From: Owenia fusiformis
Lineage: Eukaryota > Annelida > Polychaeta > Sabellida > Oweniidae
DNA length: 64,000 nt
Direction: 5' to 3'
NCBI GenBank assembly: GCA_903813345.2
Contig: CAIIXF020000003.1
Coordinates: 28,101,248 to 28,165,247 of the forward strand
The translations under genes and the position numbers were made by a program. Shown in pieces: positions 19,401 through 58,285 of this stretch. Below the pieces are notes generated by a model. It was not told where the DNA came from, ran no database searches, and saw only the letters and a list, made by a program, of their open reading frames with translations. Every line of letters begins with the position of its first letter. The stretch's first letter is position 1.

Positions 19401-22400
19401 TGAAAGGTTGACCTATATTGATGTTAAAAATGAAATCAAAATAGTTTTAAATATCAAAAACATATTGATGTTTAGAAAGTAGATTTAAACGGAATAAATG
19501 TGAAAGGTTCAGGTTGAAGCTTAATTGAAATAAAAAGAATTTTAAATACAGTATAAATGTTTCAATGTTTAGAAAAGATCCTGAGGAAGATTCTGCAGAT
19601 GCATACTTCATGGGATCAGGAAGTCCAGCAGCTGTACAAAGGCTCGTTAAAGGTACGTGTTAGGCCTACTTGATAAATCAAAAAGAAATAGAGGGTGTTC
19701 ATAAAATATCTATACACTTTACTCAGACTTTATATTGTAATTGTAGAGACCCTGTATGTTATCGAAAAATTTGAATTCATTGGTAGAGAAAAAATAAACA
19801 CAAAATAAATTGCTTAATGAATAAAAAATCAGAAATACAAATTACATTGTACACTGTATTTATTTAATTTGTGATTTTGATGTCAGTCCACGTCAACTTT
19901 CAGATTTAAAAAACTTAAAAACAACGAATGGCAAGTTTGGTGTTCGTGGAGAACCAAGGGGCAACAACTTATTTATCTGGGTAAGTAAACACTGTTGAAA
20001 ATTTGGAAACTACATGTCACACTGTTGAAAATTTGGAAATTACATGTCACACTGTTGAATATTTGAAAATTACATGTCACACTGCTGAAAATATGAATTT
20101 ACGTGTCACATTGTTGAAAATTTGCACAATGTTGAAAATTTGGAAATTACATGTCACACTTTTGAAAATTTTGAAACTACTTGTCATACTGTTGGGTATT
20201 TGGAAATTACATGTCAAACTGTTGACAGTTTGGAAATTAGATGTCACACTGTTGAAAATTTGGAAACTACATGTCACACTGTTGAAAATTTGGAAATTAT
20301 AAGTCACACTGTTGAAAATTTGGAAATTATAAGTCACACTGTTAAAAATTTGGATATTACATGTCACACTATTGAACATTTGGAAATTACATGTTGAAAA
20401 TTTTGAAATTACATGTCACACTGTTGAAAGTTTGGAAATTACATGTCACACTATTGAAAATTATATGTAAACTCTTGAAGATTTGGGAATTACATGTCAC
20501 ACACTTGGAAATTTGGAAATTACATGACACACTGTTGGAAATCTATTTGCACCCTACCTTGATGTGAAATAAGGATTAGCATTCTGTTGTGAAAAAATCC
20601 TGGTATGGTAATTGATAAATATTGGTTTATATGAGTGTGGTTATTCATAAAACTCAGGTATTGTAATTCATTCACTAACTAGGCAGTCTACACTGTTATG
20701 TTTTCTTCATGAGAGAATTGCTGCATTGTTGTTCCCTCCCACTTATACATTATACATGTTGATTATATAATGCGGTGCAGTTATATGAAATACTGTGTTT
20801 TGATTGGCTGGAATCAGACACACCTTGCCTAGCTATTAGTGTGAATATTGTACAATCATTTTATGAATATACATTTTAGGATGTAAAACTGAGCGAGTTT
20901 GACAAGAAATCCCTATTGTTTAAAGATCTCACAGAATATGCTCGCAAATTTAAAAGAGAGGTAAGGATATAGATGTACAGAGAAACCTGTGTGAGTGAAA
21001 CAATTTTGGTACCTCAAAAAGGTATTCCATTAGGTAGATGTTCAGTTTTCATTGAATAAATGGGTCATGGGACTTTGTAAAATGTTCCACTTGTAGAAGT
21101 GTTCCACTGTAAAGGTTGAAATGTACATCCCTTTCATGTCAAAGATATGGAAAGATATTTGAAGAATTTTTATTCTTTTATTTAGGCATCAATCCACTTA
21201 GAAATGAAGTTCCCAGCCTCATATCCTATGGAACCTCCCTTCATTCGTGTTCTCAGACCAAAGTTTAAGTTCTTAACAGGTAAGAGATCCTATTCAAATG
21301 TTAAAGGCCTCATCCAGAGTTTGAAAATATGTTTTTATCATTCATTTAGGATTTTTCATGAGTTTAAACGTTGCCAAAAAAGAAGTTAATTTCAGGAAGA
21401 AAATGCGGAAAGTTTGATTTGCTGTTTACATCTCAGCAAGAGCCAAAAATTAATATTTAACGCAAAAAATTGTCATTTACCCCTATCCCTACCAAAATTG
21501 TAACATCTTTCTTTCACAACTTTCCACATATGGATATCATTCCTCAAACATTGCATGAGGAATAGTGCTGCAGCTGAGGGATTGGGAACAGCCAGAATTA
21601 CATCACAGACAAGTAGCAATGTTATTTACCATTTTCCTATGAAAATTTCAGTTGGTCCCTATCAAATGCAACCTGGTAACTGATTAGTGGACTAAGTCCT
21701 TTACACAAGTTCTGATTAGAATAACAAGACAAATATTTGATTTTGTTTTCGGGGAATATTGTGTCACTTTCAAAATGCACCCCGTTTCTTTTTTATGTCT
21801 GTAGCTTTGCATGTTTATTTAGAATGAGAAGTAAGCAACTTTACATTATCTGACTTATCTCCATGATGCTGCACTGTTGACCAGTTTCTACTCACAAGGG
21901 GTGTCTCAATCTCCCATAATTCTGAGCAAGGGAAAAATTAAAAAAACACACACAATCCAACGAATCATATTACAATGACATGAATTGCAAAATGGGCTAC
22001 CATATTTCTTACATTTACAATATTACAAATCTATGAACATAAAACATTTTTAATTTCCAGGCCATGTGACCATAGGTGGCAGTATATGTATGGAACTACT
22101 TACAAGATCTGGATGGATGCCAACTAATGATATAGAAGTAAGTGGTTCGCCCAAAAAATGTTGTTATATAAAGATATGGATTTGCTAATAATGTACAAAA
22201 TACATTTGAAATAATTGACAAAATATATTGAAGATTTTATCCAAAATATTACGAATGATATTGTAGTACAGTGTTTGTTTGAAATATCTGTAGACCTGCC
22301 TTTGTTTTTGTGACAACTTTCCATTTTAAATTTGAATATTTCTTTATGCAGATTTATGTACATGTATAAAATAAATGTAAAATTTGTTATATAAGAGCAT

Positions 22401-22797
22401 GTTCAGAATTATATTTTGTGTAGCATTTCCGGTTAATGTGTGTTTATGTCGCCACTGAAGTGGTGACATATAATTAGAGTCTCCAACTTTTTTTTGAAGG
22501 TGATGTTTGGTGTTCAGCTGTCAGCATCTGTAACAAATGGCAGGTTGTGACATTTTGCATGTTAACCCCTTGTAATTACAATGTTTCTGTTACTCATTAA
22601 TAAGTTATTTGATTTGATTTCAGGGAATCTTAGTACAGGTGCGTTCTGAAATAATGAGTGACGCTAACACAAGACTTGAGTTATCCAATGATAAATGTTA
22701 TGATGAAACTGAGGCTAGATCATCATTTGAGAGATTGGTGCAAAAATATGGTTGGAATGAACCTGAATCTGGGAAATCAAAGGGAAAGAAATCTTGA
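16498..22797 (+). CDS. UBE2Q: UBE2Q-family ubiquitin-conjugating enzyme E2, 9 exons
   Basis: Exons: 16498-16668, 18202-18324, 18745-18881, 19573-19652, 19904-19980, 20880-20960, 21186-21279, 22061-22137 and 22624-22797. All are in phase and give 337 aa. The first ~55 residues (MDFKNLIEEAETWIKD..FSLTY) look like the short RWD-type N-terminal domain of this family. A highly acidic linker follows (DESDDDGCCLDDDCDDEDDL). The UBC fold shows FPASYPMEPPFIRVLRPKF and the active-site loop GHVTIGGSICMELLTRSGW, with candidate catalytic Cys264 in the family's ICMELL context. The C-terminus (SSFERLVQKYGW) matches the family's final helix. It is shorter than vertebrate UBE2Q1/2 (about 375-420 aa), so exact orthology to UBE2Q1, UBE2Q2 or an invertebrate single-copy form is not assigned. 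It transfers ubiquitin from E1 to substrates or E3s. Several introns carry repeats. Confidence 0.93.
16885..17034. mobile_element. Foldback MITE of 150 bp with 9 bp target duplication
   Basis: Two arms of about 65 bp, beginning GGGTTTGTAGAAAAAA, are near-perfect inverted repeats joined by a short loop around 'cagtcgaaaaaatc'. The 9 bp direct repeat CTCATAAAA flanks the element at 16876-16884 and 17035-17043. A 9 bp duplication with long inverted arms suggests a Mutator-like MITE. It lies in intron 1 of the UBE2Q-like gene and would fold into a strong RNA hairpin in the pre-mRNA. Confidence 0.85.
17600..17800. repeat. Degenerate TTGCCTCA(T/C)TGA(T/C) motif repeats
   Basis: The motif TTGCCTCATTGAC and close variants (TTGCCTCACTGAT, CTGCCTCGTTGAT) recur at irregular spacing here, with more copies at about 16752, 16872 and 17055. 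This may be the remains of a tandem repeat broken up by the MITE at 16885-17034. No function is suggested. Confidence 0.4.
18902..19048 (+). repeat. Short hairpin-ended dispersed repeat (family D), UBE2Q intron 3 copy
   Basis: It starts TATGTCACTGCCA..GGTGGTGACATA (5' hairpin), contains 'agtctccaactttttatgg' and 'catctgttacaaacgg', and ends GGTGGTGACATTTTGCATG followed by a GCAT-GTTA-ATGC hairpin and CTTA. It is the same family as 11068-11168 and 22445-22572. Confidence 0.7.
19990..20545. repeat. 30-bp minisatellite, about 18 copies, at the UBE2Q exon 5 donor
   Basis: The unit is CACTGTTGAAAATTTGGAAA plus TTACATGTCA, diverging towards the right end. The array starts about 10 bp after the GTAAGT donor of the exon at 19904-19980. 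Because the unit is a multiple of three, both strands show long but meaningless open frames. Confidence 0.92.
22445..22572 (+). repeat. Short hairpin-ended dispersed repeat (family D), UBE2Q intron 8 copy
   Basis: The 5' hairpin TATGTCGCCACT-GA-AGTGGTGACATA is almost perfect. It is followed by 'gagtctccaactttt' and the common 3' part GTGACATTTTGCATGTTAA ending CTTG before T. It ends about 50 bp upstream of the last exon of the UBE2Q-like gene. Confidence 0.7.
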
Positions 22798-23041
22798 TGA
22801 GATGACGTGTTGTGTACCCTACAGAATAGCTCGATGTCTCAACGTTCTTTATATTAGTGATACAAAATATATAGATGTAATTCTTTGATCTAGATATAGT
22901 CAGTGGTAAAATGTAGTCTGCAGTTTAAGATGCTTCATTCATTGCCAATGTGTACTACAGGTAGCATCCATTTGACCTTCAACTCAATGAAATACCATGA
23001 AAGCTGCATTTGAGATCATAAAGATGTTATTACCATAAAAC

Positions 23042-26000
23042 CATCAGTGTCACAATATAGGGTAGCGATTATTGGGTTTTTATTTTGTGCTACTTTTGGA
23101 CTTAGAATAAAATTTAAAATGATCAGGCATTTAAAAAACATACAGTTCAGTCCAGCCTATTGATAGATTTTCATACCTTTTTTCAAAACCAACACAAATG
23201 GCCAAAAGTAACACTTTTCCAGGAAATAAACAGAGTTCAGCCTATCGATAGATTTTTATACCTTTTTTCAAAACCAACACAAATGGCCAAAAGTAACACT
23301 TTTCCAGGAAATAAACAGAGTTCAGCCTATAATCGATAGATTTTTATACCTTTTTTCAAAACCAACACAAATGGCCAAAAGTATCACTTTTCCAGAAAAT
23401 AAACAGAGTCCAGCATACGATAGATTTTCATACCTTTTTTCAAAACCAACACAAATGGCAAAAAGTAACACTTTTCAGAAAATAAACAGAGTCCAGCATA
23501 CGATAGATTTTCATACCTTTTTTCAAAACCAACACAAATGGCGAAAAGTAACACTTTTCAGAAAATAAACAGAGTCCAGCATACGATAGATTTTCATACC
23601 TTTTTTCAAAACCAACACAAATGGCCAAAAGTAACACTTTTCCAGGAAATAAGCAGAGTTCAGCCTATCGATAGATTTTTATACCTTTTTTCAAAACCAA
23701 CACAAATGGCCAAAAGTAACACTTTTCCAGGAAATAAACAGAGTTCAGCCTATCGATAGATTTTTATACCTTTTTTCAAAACCAACACAAATGGCCAAAA
23801 GTATCACTTTTTCCAGAAAATAAACAGAGTCCAGCATACGATAGATTTTCATACCTTTTTTCAAAACCAACACAAATGGCGAAAAGTAACACTTTTCAGA
23901 AAATAAACAGAGTCCAGCATACGATAGATTTTCATACCTTTTTTCAAAACCAACACAAATGGCGAAAAGTAACACTTTTCAGAAAATAAACAGAGTCCAG
24001 CATAGGATAGATTTTCATACCTTTTTTCAAAACCAACACAAATGGCAAAAAGTAGCACTTTCCAGAAAATAAACAGAGTCCAGCATACGATAGATTTTCA
24101 TACCTTTTTTCAAAACCAACACAAATGGCGAAAAGTAACACTTTACAGAAAATAAACAGAGTCCAGCATACGATAGATTTCCATACCTTTTTTCAAAACC
24201 AACACAAATGGGGAAAAGTAGCACTTTTCCAGGAAATTAACAGAGTTCAGCCTATCGATAGATTTTTATACCTTTTTTCAAAACCATTTTTCTGAAAAGT
24301 GTTGCTTTTCTCCATTCGTGTTGGTTTTCAAAAAAGGTATGAAAATCTATCGATAGTCTGGACTCTGTTTATTTTCTGGAATAGTGTTACTTTTGACCAT
24401 TTGTGTTGGTTTTGAAAAAAGGTATGAAAATCTATCGTATGCTGGACTCTGTTTATTTTCTGAAAAGTGTTACTTTTCGCTATTTGTGTTGGTTTTGAAA
24501 AAAGGTATGAAAATCTATCGTATGCTGGACTCTGTTTATTTTCTGGAAAAGTGTTACTTTTCACCATTTGTGTTGGTTTTGAAAAAAGCTACGAAAATAT
24601 ATCGTATGCTGGACTCTGTTTATTTTCTGGAAAAGTGTTACTTTTCGCCATTTGTGTTGGTTTTGAAAAAAGGTATGAAAATCTATCGTATGCTGGACTC
24701 TGTTTATTTTCTGGAAAAGTGTTACTTTTCGCCATTTGTGTTGGTTTTGAAAAAAGGTATGAAAATCTATCGATAGGCTGAACTCTGTTAATTTCTGAAA
24801 AGTGTTGCTTTTGGCCATTTGTGTTGGTTTTCAAAAAAGGTATGAAAATCTATCGATAGTCTGGACTCTGTTTATTTTCTGGAAAGTGCTACTTTTCACC
24901 ATTTGTGTTAGTTTTGAAAATAGGTATGAAAATCTATCGTATGCTGGACTCTGTTTATTTTCTGGAAAGTGCTACTTTTCACCATTTGTGTTAGTTTTGA
25001 AAATAGGTATGAAAATCTATCGTATGCTGGACTCTGTTTATTTTCTGGAAAAGTGCTACTTTTCACCATTCGTGTTGGTTTTGAAATAGGTATGATAATC
25101 TATCGTATGTTGGACTCTGTTTATTTTCTGAAAAGTGTTACTTTTCGCCATTTGTGTTAGTTTTGAAAAACTTTGAAAAAACGGGATGAAAGCCCATGGC
25201 TGGACTCTGTTTATTTTCTGGAAAAGTGCTACTTTTCACCATTTGTGTTGGTTTTCAAAAAAGGTATGAAAATCTATCGATAGGCTGGACTCTGTTTATT
25301 TTCTGGAAAGTGCTACTTTTCCCCATTTGTGATAGTTTTGAAAAAAGCTATGAAAATCTACAGTATGCTGGACTCTGTTTATTTTCTCAAAAGTGTTACT
25401 TTTCGCCATTTGTGCTGGTTTTGAAAAAAGCTACATGTATGAAAATCTATCGTATGCTGGACTCTGTTTATTTTCTCAAAAGTGTTACTTTTCGCCATTT
25501 GACCATTTGTGTTGGTTTTGAAAAAAGGTATGAAAATCTATCGCATGCTGGACTCTGTTGATTTTCTGAAAAGTGTTGCTTTTCTCCATTTGTGTTGGTT
25601 TTCAAAAAAGGTATGAAAATCTATCGATAGTCTGGACTCTGTTTATTTTCTGGAATAGTGTTACTTTTGACCATTTGTGTTGGTTTTGAAAAAACTGAGG
25701 TATGAAAATCTATCGTATGCTGGACTCTGTTTATTTTCTGAAAAGTGTTACTTTTCGCTATTTGTGTTGGTTTTCAAAAAAGGTATGAAAATCTATCGAT
25801 AGTCTGGACTCTGTTTATTTTCTGGAATAGTGTTACTTTTGACCATTTGTGTTGGTTTTGAAAAAAGGTATGAAAATCTATCGTATGCTGGACTCTGTTT
25901 ATTTTCTGAAAAGTGTTACTTTTCGCTATTTGTGTTGGTTTTGAAAAAAGGTATGAAAATCTATCGTATGCTGGACTCTGTTTATTTTCTGGAAAAGTGT

Positions 26001-26706
26001 TACTTTTCACCATTTGTGTTGGTTTTGAAAAAAGCTACGAAAATCTATCGTATGCTGGACTCTGTTTATTTTCTGGAAAAGTGTTACTTTTCGCCATTTG
26101 TGTTGGTTTTGAAAAAAGGTATGAAAATCTATCGTATGCTGGACTCTGTTTATTTTCTGGAAAAGTGCTACTTTTCGCCATTTGTGTTGGTTTTGAAAAA
26201 AGGTATGAAAATCTATCGTATGTTGGACTCTGTTTATTTTCTGAAAAGTGTTACTTTTCGCCATTTGTGTTACTTTTGAAAAACTTTGAAAAAACGGGAT
26301 GAAAGCCCATGGCTGGACTCTGTTTATTTTCTGGAAAAGTGTTCCTTTTGGCCATTTGTGTTGGTTTTGAAAAAAGGTATGAAAATCTATCGATAGGCTT
26401 GACTCTCTTTATTTTCTGTAAAGTGTTACTTTTCGCCATTTGTGTTGGTTTTGAAAAAAGGTATGAAAATCTATCGTATGCTGGACTCTTTTTATTTTCT
26501 GGAAAAGTGCTACTTTTCACCATTTGTGTTGGTTTTGAAAGATGGTCCATTTTATGCTATACGTTCGTAATCTCTTATGATCGAGTCCTGTTCTAATCCT
26601 TTTTTAAATCTGTCCCTGATGCCTGGTCATTTTAAATTTTTTTCTAAGTCCAAAAGTAGCACAAAATAAAAACCCAAAAATCTCTACCCTATATCGTGAC
26701 ATATAT
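23042..26706. mobile_element. 3.7 kb foldback element: inverted ends enclosing opposed arrays of an ~83 bp repeat
   Basis: The outer ~80 bp at each side (23049-23130 and 26620-26700) are inverted copies of more than 90% identity, starting GTCAC(A/G)ATATAGGGTAG and containing TTTTTATTTTGTGCTACTTT. Inside, about 13 copies of an ~83 bp unit run one way (about 23155-24287) and about 27 copies run the opposite way (24290-26540), so most of the element can fold on itself. Each unit carries an AACCAACACAAATGG box, TCATACCTTTTTTCAAAA and a CTATCGATAG palindrome in many copies. A 9 bp direct repeat CCATAAAAC flanks it (23033-23041 and 26707-26715). Drosophila FB elements share this layout and 9 bp duplications. 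The many open frames are by-products of the repeat. It lies just downstream of the UBE2Q-like gene. Confidence 0.88.
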
Positions 26707-27499
26707 CCATAAAACGGTAAATTGTTACAGTCAGGGTGTACTGAGGAATAGATGGAGTCCGATAAAAACAATTGTTCGGTGGATTTCTAGGGATAACTCC
26801 AGAGCTTATAGGTAAAATGGGAGAGCAGTTACTGAAAACCAACTCTGAACCAGAAATTTACTCACTTAGTACAAAGATTTATTGAATCCAATCCATGAGC
26901 AATGTTTTTACCAAATTTCCTTCCATTGGGAAACCTATTTCTTTCCACCAGGAATGGAAATTGGTACATGTAAAATGGTCTCTCTTGTTTACTCTGGAAT
27001 ATATTATGACCAAAGTTACATCCAATGTAAGGAATGATTCAGTGTTGAACTTCAATGTTTATGGATGATTTACAATATTATCTTTATGAAAGATAATTCA
27101 TATTGTCAGTGCATTTATGCTTTTTGTATATTGCCAATGTCATTGTTTAATGTTTATGTATCATTTACAATTTTACAGTGCCATCATTTGCAGTTACCAT
27201 TTGTCAATATTTGCTTACATATGTTCTGATGTTTGGCGATGCCATAGTGATTATGACATTGTAATGGTATGCCACTGACTTTCTTTTTTTTAAGTCTGTG
27301 TCTATACTAGTCATTGGTAATTTATGAACAAGAATTTCACATTTGCTCAAAATTTGAAAATATGTCATCGTCATCATCATTATTCCAAGATTAAATCACA
27401 AAATGAAATTTATGATAAGTTTGACCAACCATCATAAGAGTTTGAAATTCCTGAGAAAAACTGATGTAAGAGCTGTTCAAAATAAATTGCATAAAAATA

Positions 27500-27738
27500 C
27501 AAGGGCCGATCCAGAAGTTCTGATAAAAATGCTTAACTTACAAGTTTATCATTCGTTTTCCACAATATTTTCAGAGTAACTGGGTCATTTATTCCTTAAG
27601 AGCTATCTATAAATCATTCTGAAAATTCCCTCCTGTATAGGCATATAAATTATGTAAATTGTGTAAAAATTTCAAGTGATTTCCTTTTCTTAAGAAAAAG
27701 ATATGACATTTTTATCAGAACTTCTGGATCGGCCTTTG
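27500..27738. mobile_element. mariner-like MITE, 239 bp
   Basis: Perfectly placed TA dinucleotides (27498-27499 and 27739-27740) flank inverted termini of about 31 bp. The left reads CAAGGGCCGATCCAGAAGTT, the right (reverse complement) CAAAGGCCGATCCAGAAGTT, both continuing CTGATAAAAATG with only one mismatch in all. The interior is short and non-coding. TA duplication and this terminal type fit the Tc1/mariner superfamily. Confidence 0.9.
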
Positions 27739-28668
27739 TATAACACAACACAACACGCATTCCAGCTTTTAGCTTCTCAACCACATCATGACTGTGTCCT
27801 GATTGGCTGAAATATGATATATTACTATGCCTAGCCATGTGTAAATGTATTTTAAGATTTGTTCAGAATGTCTACCAATAAAGCAGTGCACAATGTCCGC
27901 AAAATGGTGAATTGAATCCATTAAAACAGCACAAAATCAACTATGTTAACAACTTGACTGATAGATATTAAATCTGTCTAATAGCCTTCTCTTAGAGGCC
28001 AGTGTTTATAATTCTGATCATAAATAATCCAAAATTGTTTTTTTTATTTTCAGAATGATCTGTAACCTGGCAAAAAACAAAGCTTCTTTTTTGACAATAC
28101 CTAAAATCACTGAAAATATAGCGGTAGCTTATTACAAGTGCCAAAATGAATGTCACAAGCTTTCACCTTTTTGAATTTAAAACAATAATTCACTTTCTAA
28201 AAAGGCTATTTGAAGCTCCGGGGTGGGGGGTATAAAATCATTTTTCTCGCCAAAACACTTGTAGAACTTCATACAAGTGGTTCAAAATGTTTTTAAAAAT
28301 GTTTTTAAATGTCTAAAAGAACCAACAGAAAAAAATTCAAGATTTGTTCCATTTAAAACCATAGGGGCCCTTTTTGTAATGAGAGCAAAGCGCTATATAA
28401 AAGAAGTTTTGTAGCAAATTCTATTAATGATGTGAAATATATATCATTATGAATTAAAAACATTTTCGGGTAATATAGAATCAGATTCCAGTAATTGCCA
28501 CTTTTTATTAGAATTATTGTGATGCTATTGCTAACAATCTTTTTTGCTAACAATCTTTTTTTTATCTTTTTTGTGGATATATGATTCGTTATTGTGAAAA
28601 TTGATCGTTTGGTTGGGTAGTCTTACTTCAAGTCCTCTTGAGCCTCCCCCAACACAGCTTATGTGTAC

Positions 28669-28850
28669 CCATGGGTGTAGCGCTATTTTTCTAAGAAGTA
28701 CGCCACCACTACAGGAAAAAGAGTTGATTGAATCAAAAAACGAGCATTTCAGGGGGTCTGAAAATTTTGAAATTTGGTTGTGTTTGGGGCGAATTTGCAA
28801 CCATCTGGTACGCCTGTGCGTACCAAGCGTACCGGGCGCTACGCCCATGG
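28669..28850. mobile_element. Putative MITE with CCATGGGYGTAGCGC ends
   Basis: The left end reads CCATGGGTGTAGCGC and the reverse complement of the right end reads CCATGGGCGTAGCGC, with TAC on either side as a possible 3 bp duplication. The interior includes repeated GGTACGC/GCGTACC motifs near the right end. Classification is uncertain. Confidence 0.45.
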
Positions 28851-29256
28851 TACCCACAAGAGTTGAGAGACTTGATACAAGACTTCTGGTATAGTAATTA
28901 AAATGTGATTATAAAAAGATTGTTGTTAATGTTTGTGTATAAAATGAATTATTCTAATTTGTCAAATGTGTCACAATTATTGTCAATACTGTACATGCGT
29001 GTTGAAATAAAAGTTGAAATTTACTGTAAAATGTGTTGTCTGTCACATATTAAGGTTGGCCTAAGTGGATAGATTTTGAATTGCCAAATTACTCTCCCCT
29101 GCCTTCCTTAATGATAGACAGGACAACATGGTAAAAAGGTGTTGTGTAATTGTCTCAAATGATTAAATGCTGATGTATTTGCTATTTTAATTGAATGTTT
29201 TTCTAATAAAAATCTAGAAAAGCCATGTATTGAATGTTATGTAAAATATTACACTG

Positions 29257-29520
29257 CAGGGGCGTAGCCAGCTTTCAGTCAGGGGGTGTGATCGCCAAAA
29301 AAAATTGGTTTTCAGTCAGGGGGTGCGATTGTGGCATAAACAAGCCAAAAATATGATTTATTTTGAATTTTAAAAAAATGATGCAACTTCCTTCAAAATT
29401 GAGCTAAATTGAGCTTTGAATAAAAAGCATTTAAAGCTATTTTCTTCTATCACGTGGTTCTATTTTCATTGGCTATGGGGGGAGGGGTGCGATGCCCTGA
29501 GATGATATAACTTATTGAAA
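29257..29520 (+). mobile_element. Transposon end fragment with CAGGGGCGTAGCCAG terminus
   Basis: CAGGGGCGTAGCCAG at 29257-29271 is a common hAT-type terminus, followed by two copies of 'ttcagtcagggggtg'. No matching right terminus was found within the next kilobase, so it is probably a decayed or truncated copy. The right boundary given is arbitrary. Confidence 0.35.
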
Positions 29521-31642
29521 TATGCCAAGTGTGTCTCAGCCCATCATGATAAACCATGCCATCTCAAATCTTCTCAGCCCTGAGATGCCATGATATAATG
29601 AGCTTGATTTGGCGATCCAGGAGAGCCCAAAGTTGAGGGTTTTTGAGATCTTTCATCCCCGCTCATATTTCATCTAATTTGGGTCATTAAACTTGTGTAA
29701 CTGTGCCTGTTGTAATATCTGCTGTTAAATACAATGCCTATTATGTAATGTATTGACATTAAGGTAGATGATTACATGATAACAATCACACTTATTGACA
29801 GTTATAACTTTTCCCATCTGATTTGCTCAGATCACAGAATATGCCTCATAATATCAGAGCATGTTTCGGGTAAAACAGAAAGATGCTATGAGTATCAGAA
29901 TGGTCTCAGCCAGTTTGCTAAGAGTATTTCAGAACATTAATTTAATTAAAAGTATATGGTCAACTGAGCAGAACCATTATTATCCAGTGCATTATGGTTT
30001 CATAATAAACTGAGCAGTGCTATTATTGGTAAAAGATTGAAAACATCACAGTGCATTATGGTTTCATTAAGAACCAGAATGAAGGAGTGATAGTTTGAAT
30101 TGCAATAACCCTGTATCATTCTTTATTGGAAATTTAAACTGTATGAGTGCTTTCATAACCTGTACACATAATGCACAAGGGTGTAGCCCGAGTGCATTAT
30201 CAGGATGAGTTAGTACATAAATGAATGCATTTAAATCCAGTAAAGAACTGGGTTTAATAAAGGTTGACAAAGTTTATTGCTTTTTTGTATTTTACCTAAT
30301 GTTACCGCTTGTGATTTCTGACAGATGTTGAAATAACCCTAAATATTTTATCTATATATTTATCTGCATTATCATTTACATCTTCCACATTGCTGTGGTT
30401 TTACATTATGATATCTCCAGCAACTTATTGTGTTGTATTCAGTTCAACTGCATTTATGAAAATTACAATTAATTCTATCAAGGAATGTCTAAGTGGAGTT
30501 GAGATTTGAAACGTCATGAAAAAATGAAAAATGTCATATTTTGACCAGTGGCACCCAGCTTGTTCAATTAATATGCTCTGATCTATTTGGTCTTAAATAT
30601 TACGACAACATATATAACCTGTCAGTGCAAAATAAATTTAATTCTCACAGCTTATTACTTCATTATATTGCAATATACCAGATGCAAGTAAAAATAATCT
30701 TGATTTATTCATTAAAATATTCAAATTTAAGTTAAAAGGATATCATATTTGAAGTCTATGTGTAAAATTACACTTAGAAATGTGGTATTTACCATCTTTG
30801 GAAATTTGATTTTCTTTGAAAATGTGATTTCTGGGTCGGGGAGATTCCCCATAGACCCCATATATGTTACAAAACCACAAAAAGTGAAATATCTTCTTGT
30901 GTTGGGCAGATAATATTTTCTTCTACTGGACATATTTTCAGTTGTATAACGATTAGACACATAAGCATGGATTATATGAAAATTGATCCACTAAACTGAC
31001 AATGTTTAAGGGGACTTCTGGGTAATTGTAAAACAGAAGTTATTGCATTGATTAGAATTGAAAGGGGGACTTCCAACATTTTCAATTTTTTATCTTAAAT
31101 TTAACCCCATAATGATAATTCAAAAATGAAGTAATGGTTTTCCAGTGACCAAATGTAATAAAAAATTACTAGATCTGTGTCACAAGCCATACTTTTATAC
31201 AAATTGCAAATTCTTCCTCAATGAGTATATCTGTTTACAGGCCTAAACCATTATCAACTGGCACAGATGAACAGGTTCACTATTAGTTTCATCCCAACAC
31301 CCCCCCCCCACCATCATGTTACATCACCAAGTGAACCCCCTCCCCATCATCATGTTACATCACCAAGTGAAATGGTCAGTATCATTATTCCACACTTTGT
31401 AAATTACCAGCTGCCATGTGTATGCCCTTCAACATGGATATTAAATTTCTGTTTTTGATATTCTTTATATTTCTCTCTAATCACGATAATTTCTTCGATA
31501 GTAAAAAGTCAGTTGATAATGCTTTGATTAATGGAACAATCATGTGCATTGTCATTACATTTCAATTGAGCAATTTGTAGTCTGATATGACACAATACAA
31601 TATTATTCATGGTTAGGGGCCCATTTTCTGTCATTTAAAATC

Positions 31643-58285
<26,643 letters not shown>

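Larger units (their letters stand above)
26716..31642. other. Intergenic region between the UBE2Q-like gene and TENT4
   Basis: AT-rich DNA with no exon I can support. It contains the MITEs listed at 27500 and 28669, a transposon-end fragment at 29257, and an imperfect 38 bp direct duplication with 'catcatgttacatcaccaag' at about 31310-31370. Short open frames here have no recognisable motifs or splice context. Confidence 0.6.

Noticed and set aside
20003-20397. Open frames of about 100 residues over the 30 bp repeat
   Set aside because: The unit is a multiple of three, so all frames stay open; the sequence is intronic.
23150-26540. CRISPR-like regular repeats
   Set aside because: The whole unit is repeated with no variable spacers, and the host is a eukaryote with spliced genes.
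23371-26596. Dozens of overlapping open frames on both strands encoding repeats such as FEKRYENLSYAGLC or KPTQMAKSNTF
   Set aside because: They track the ~83 bp tandem unit, shift frame between copies and occur on both strands; no start context, splice sites or domain.
28601-28894. A 97-codon frame in a locally G+C-richer patch
   Set aside because: Overlaps an inverted-repeat MITE, and the opposite strand is equally open; no domain.
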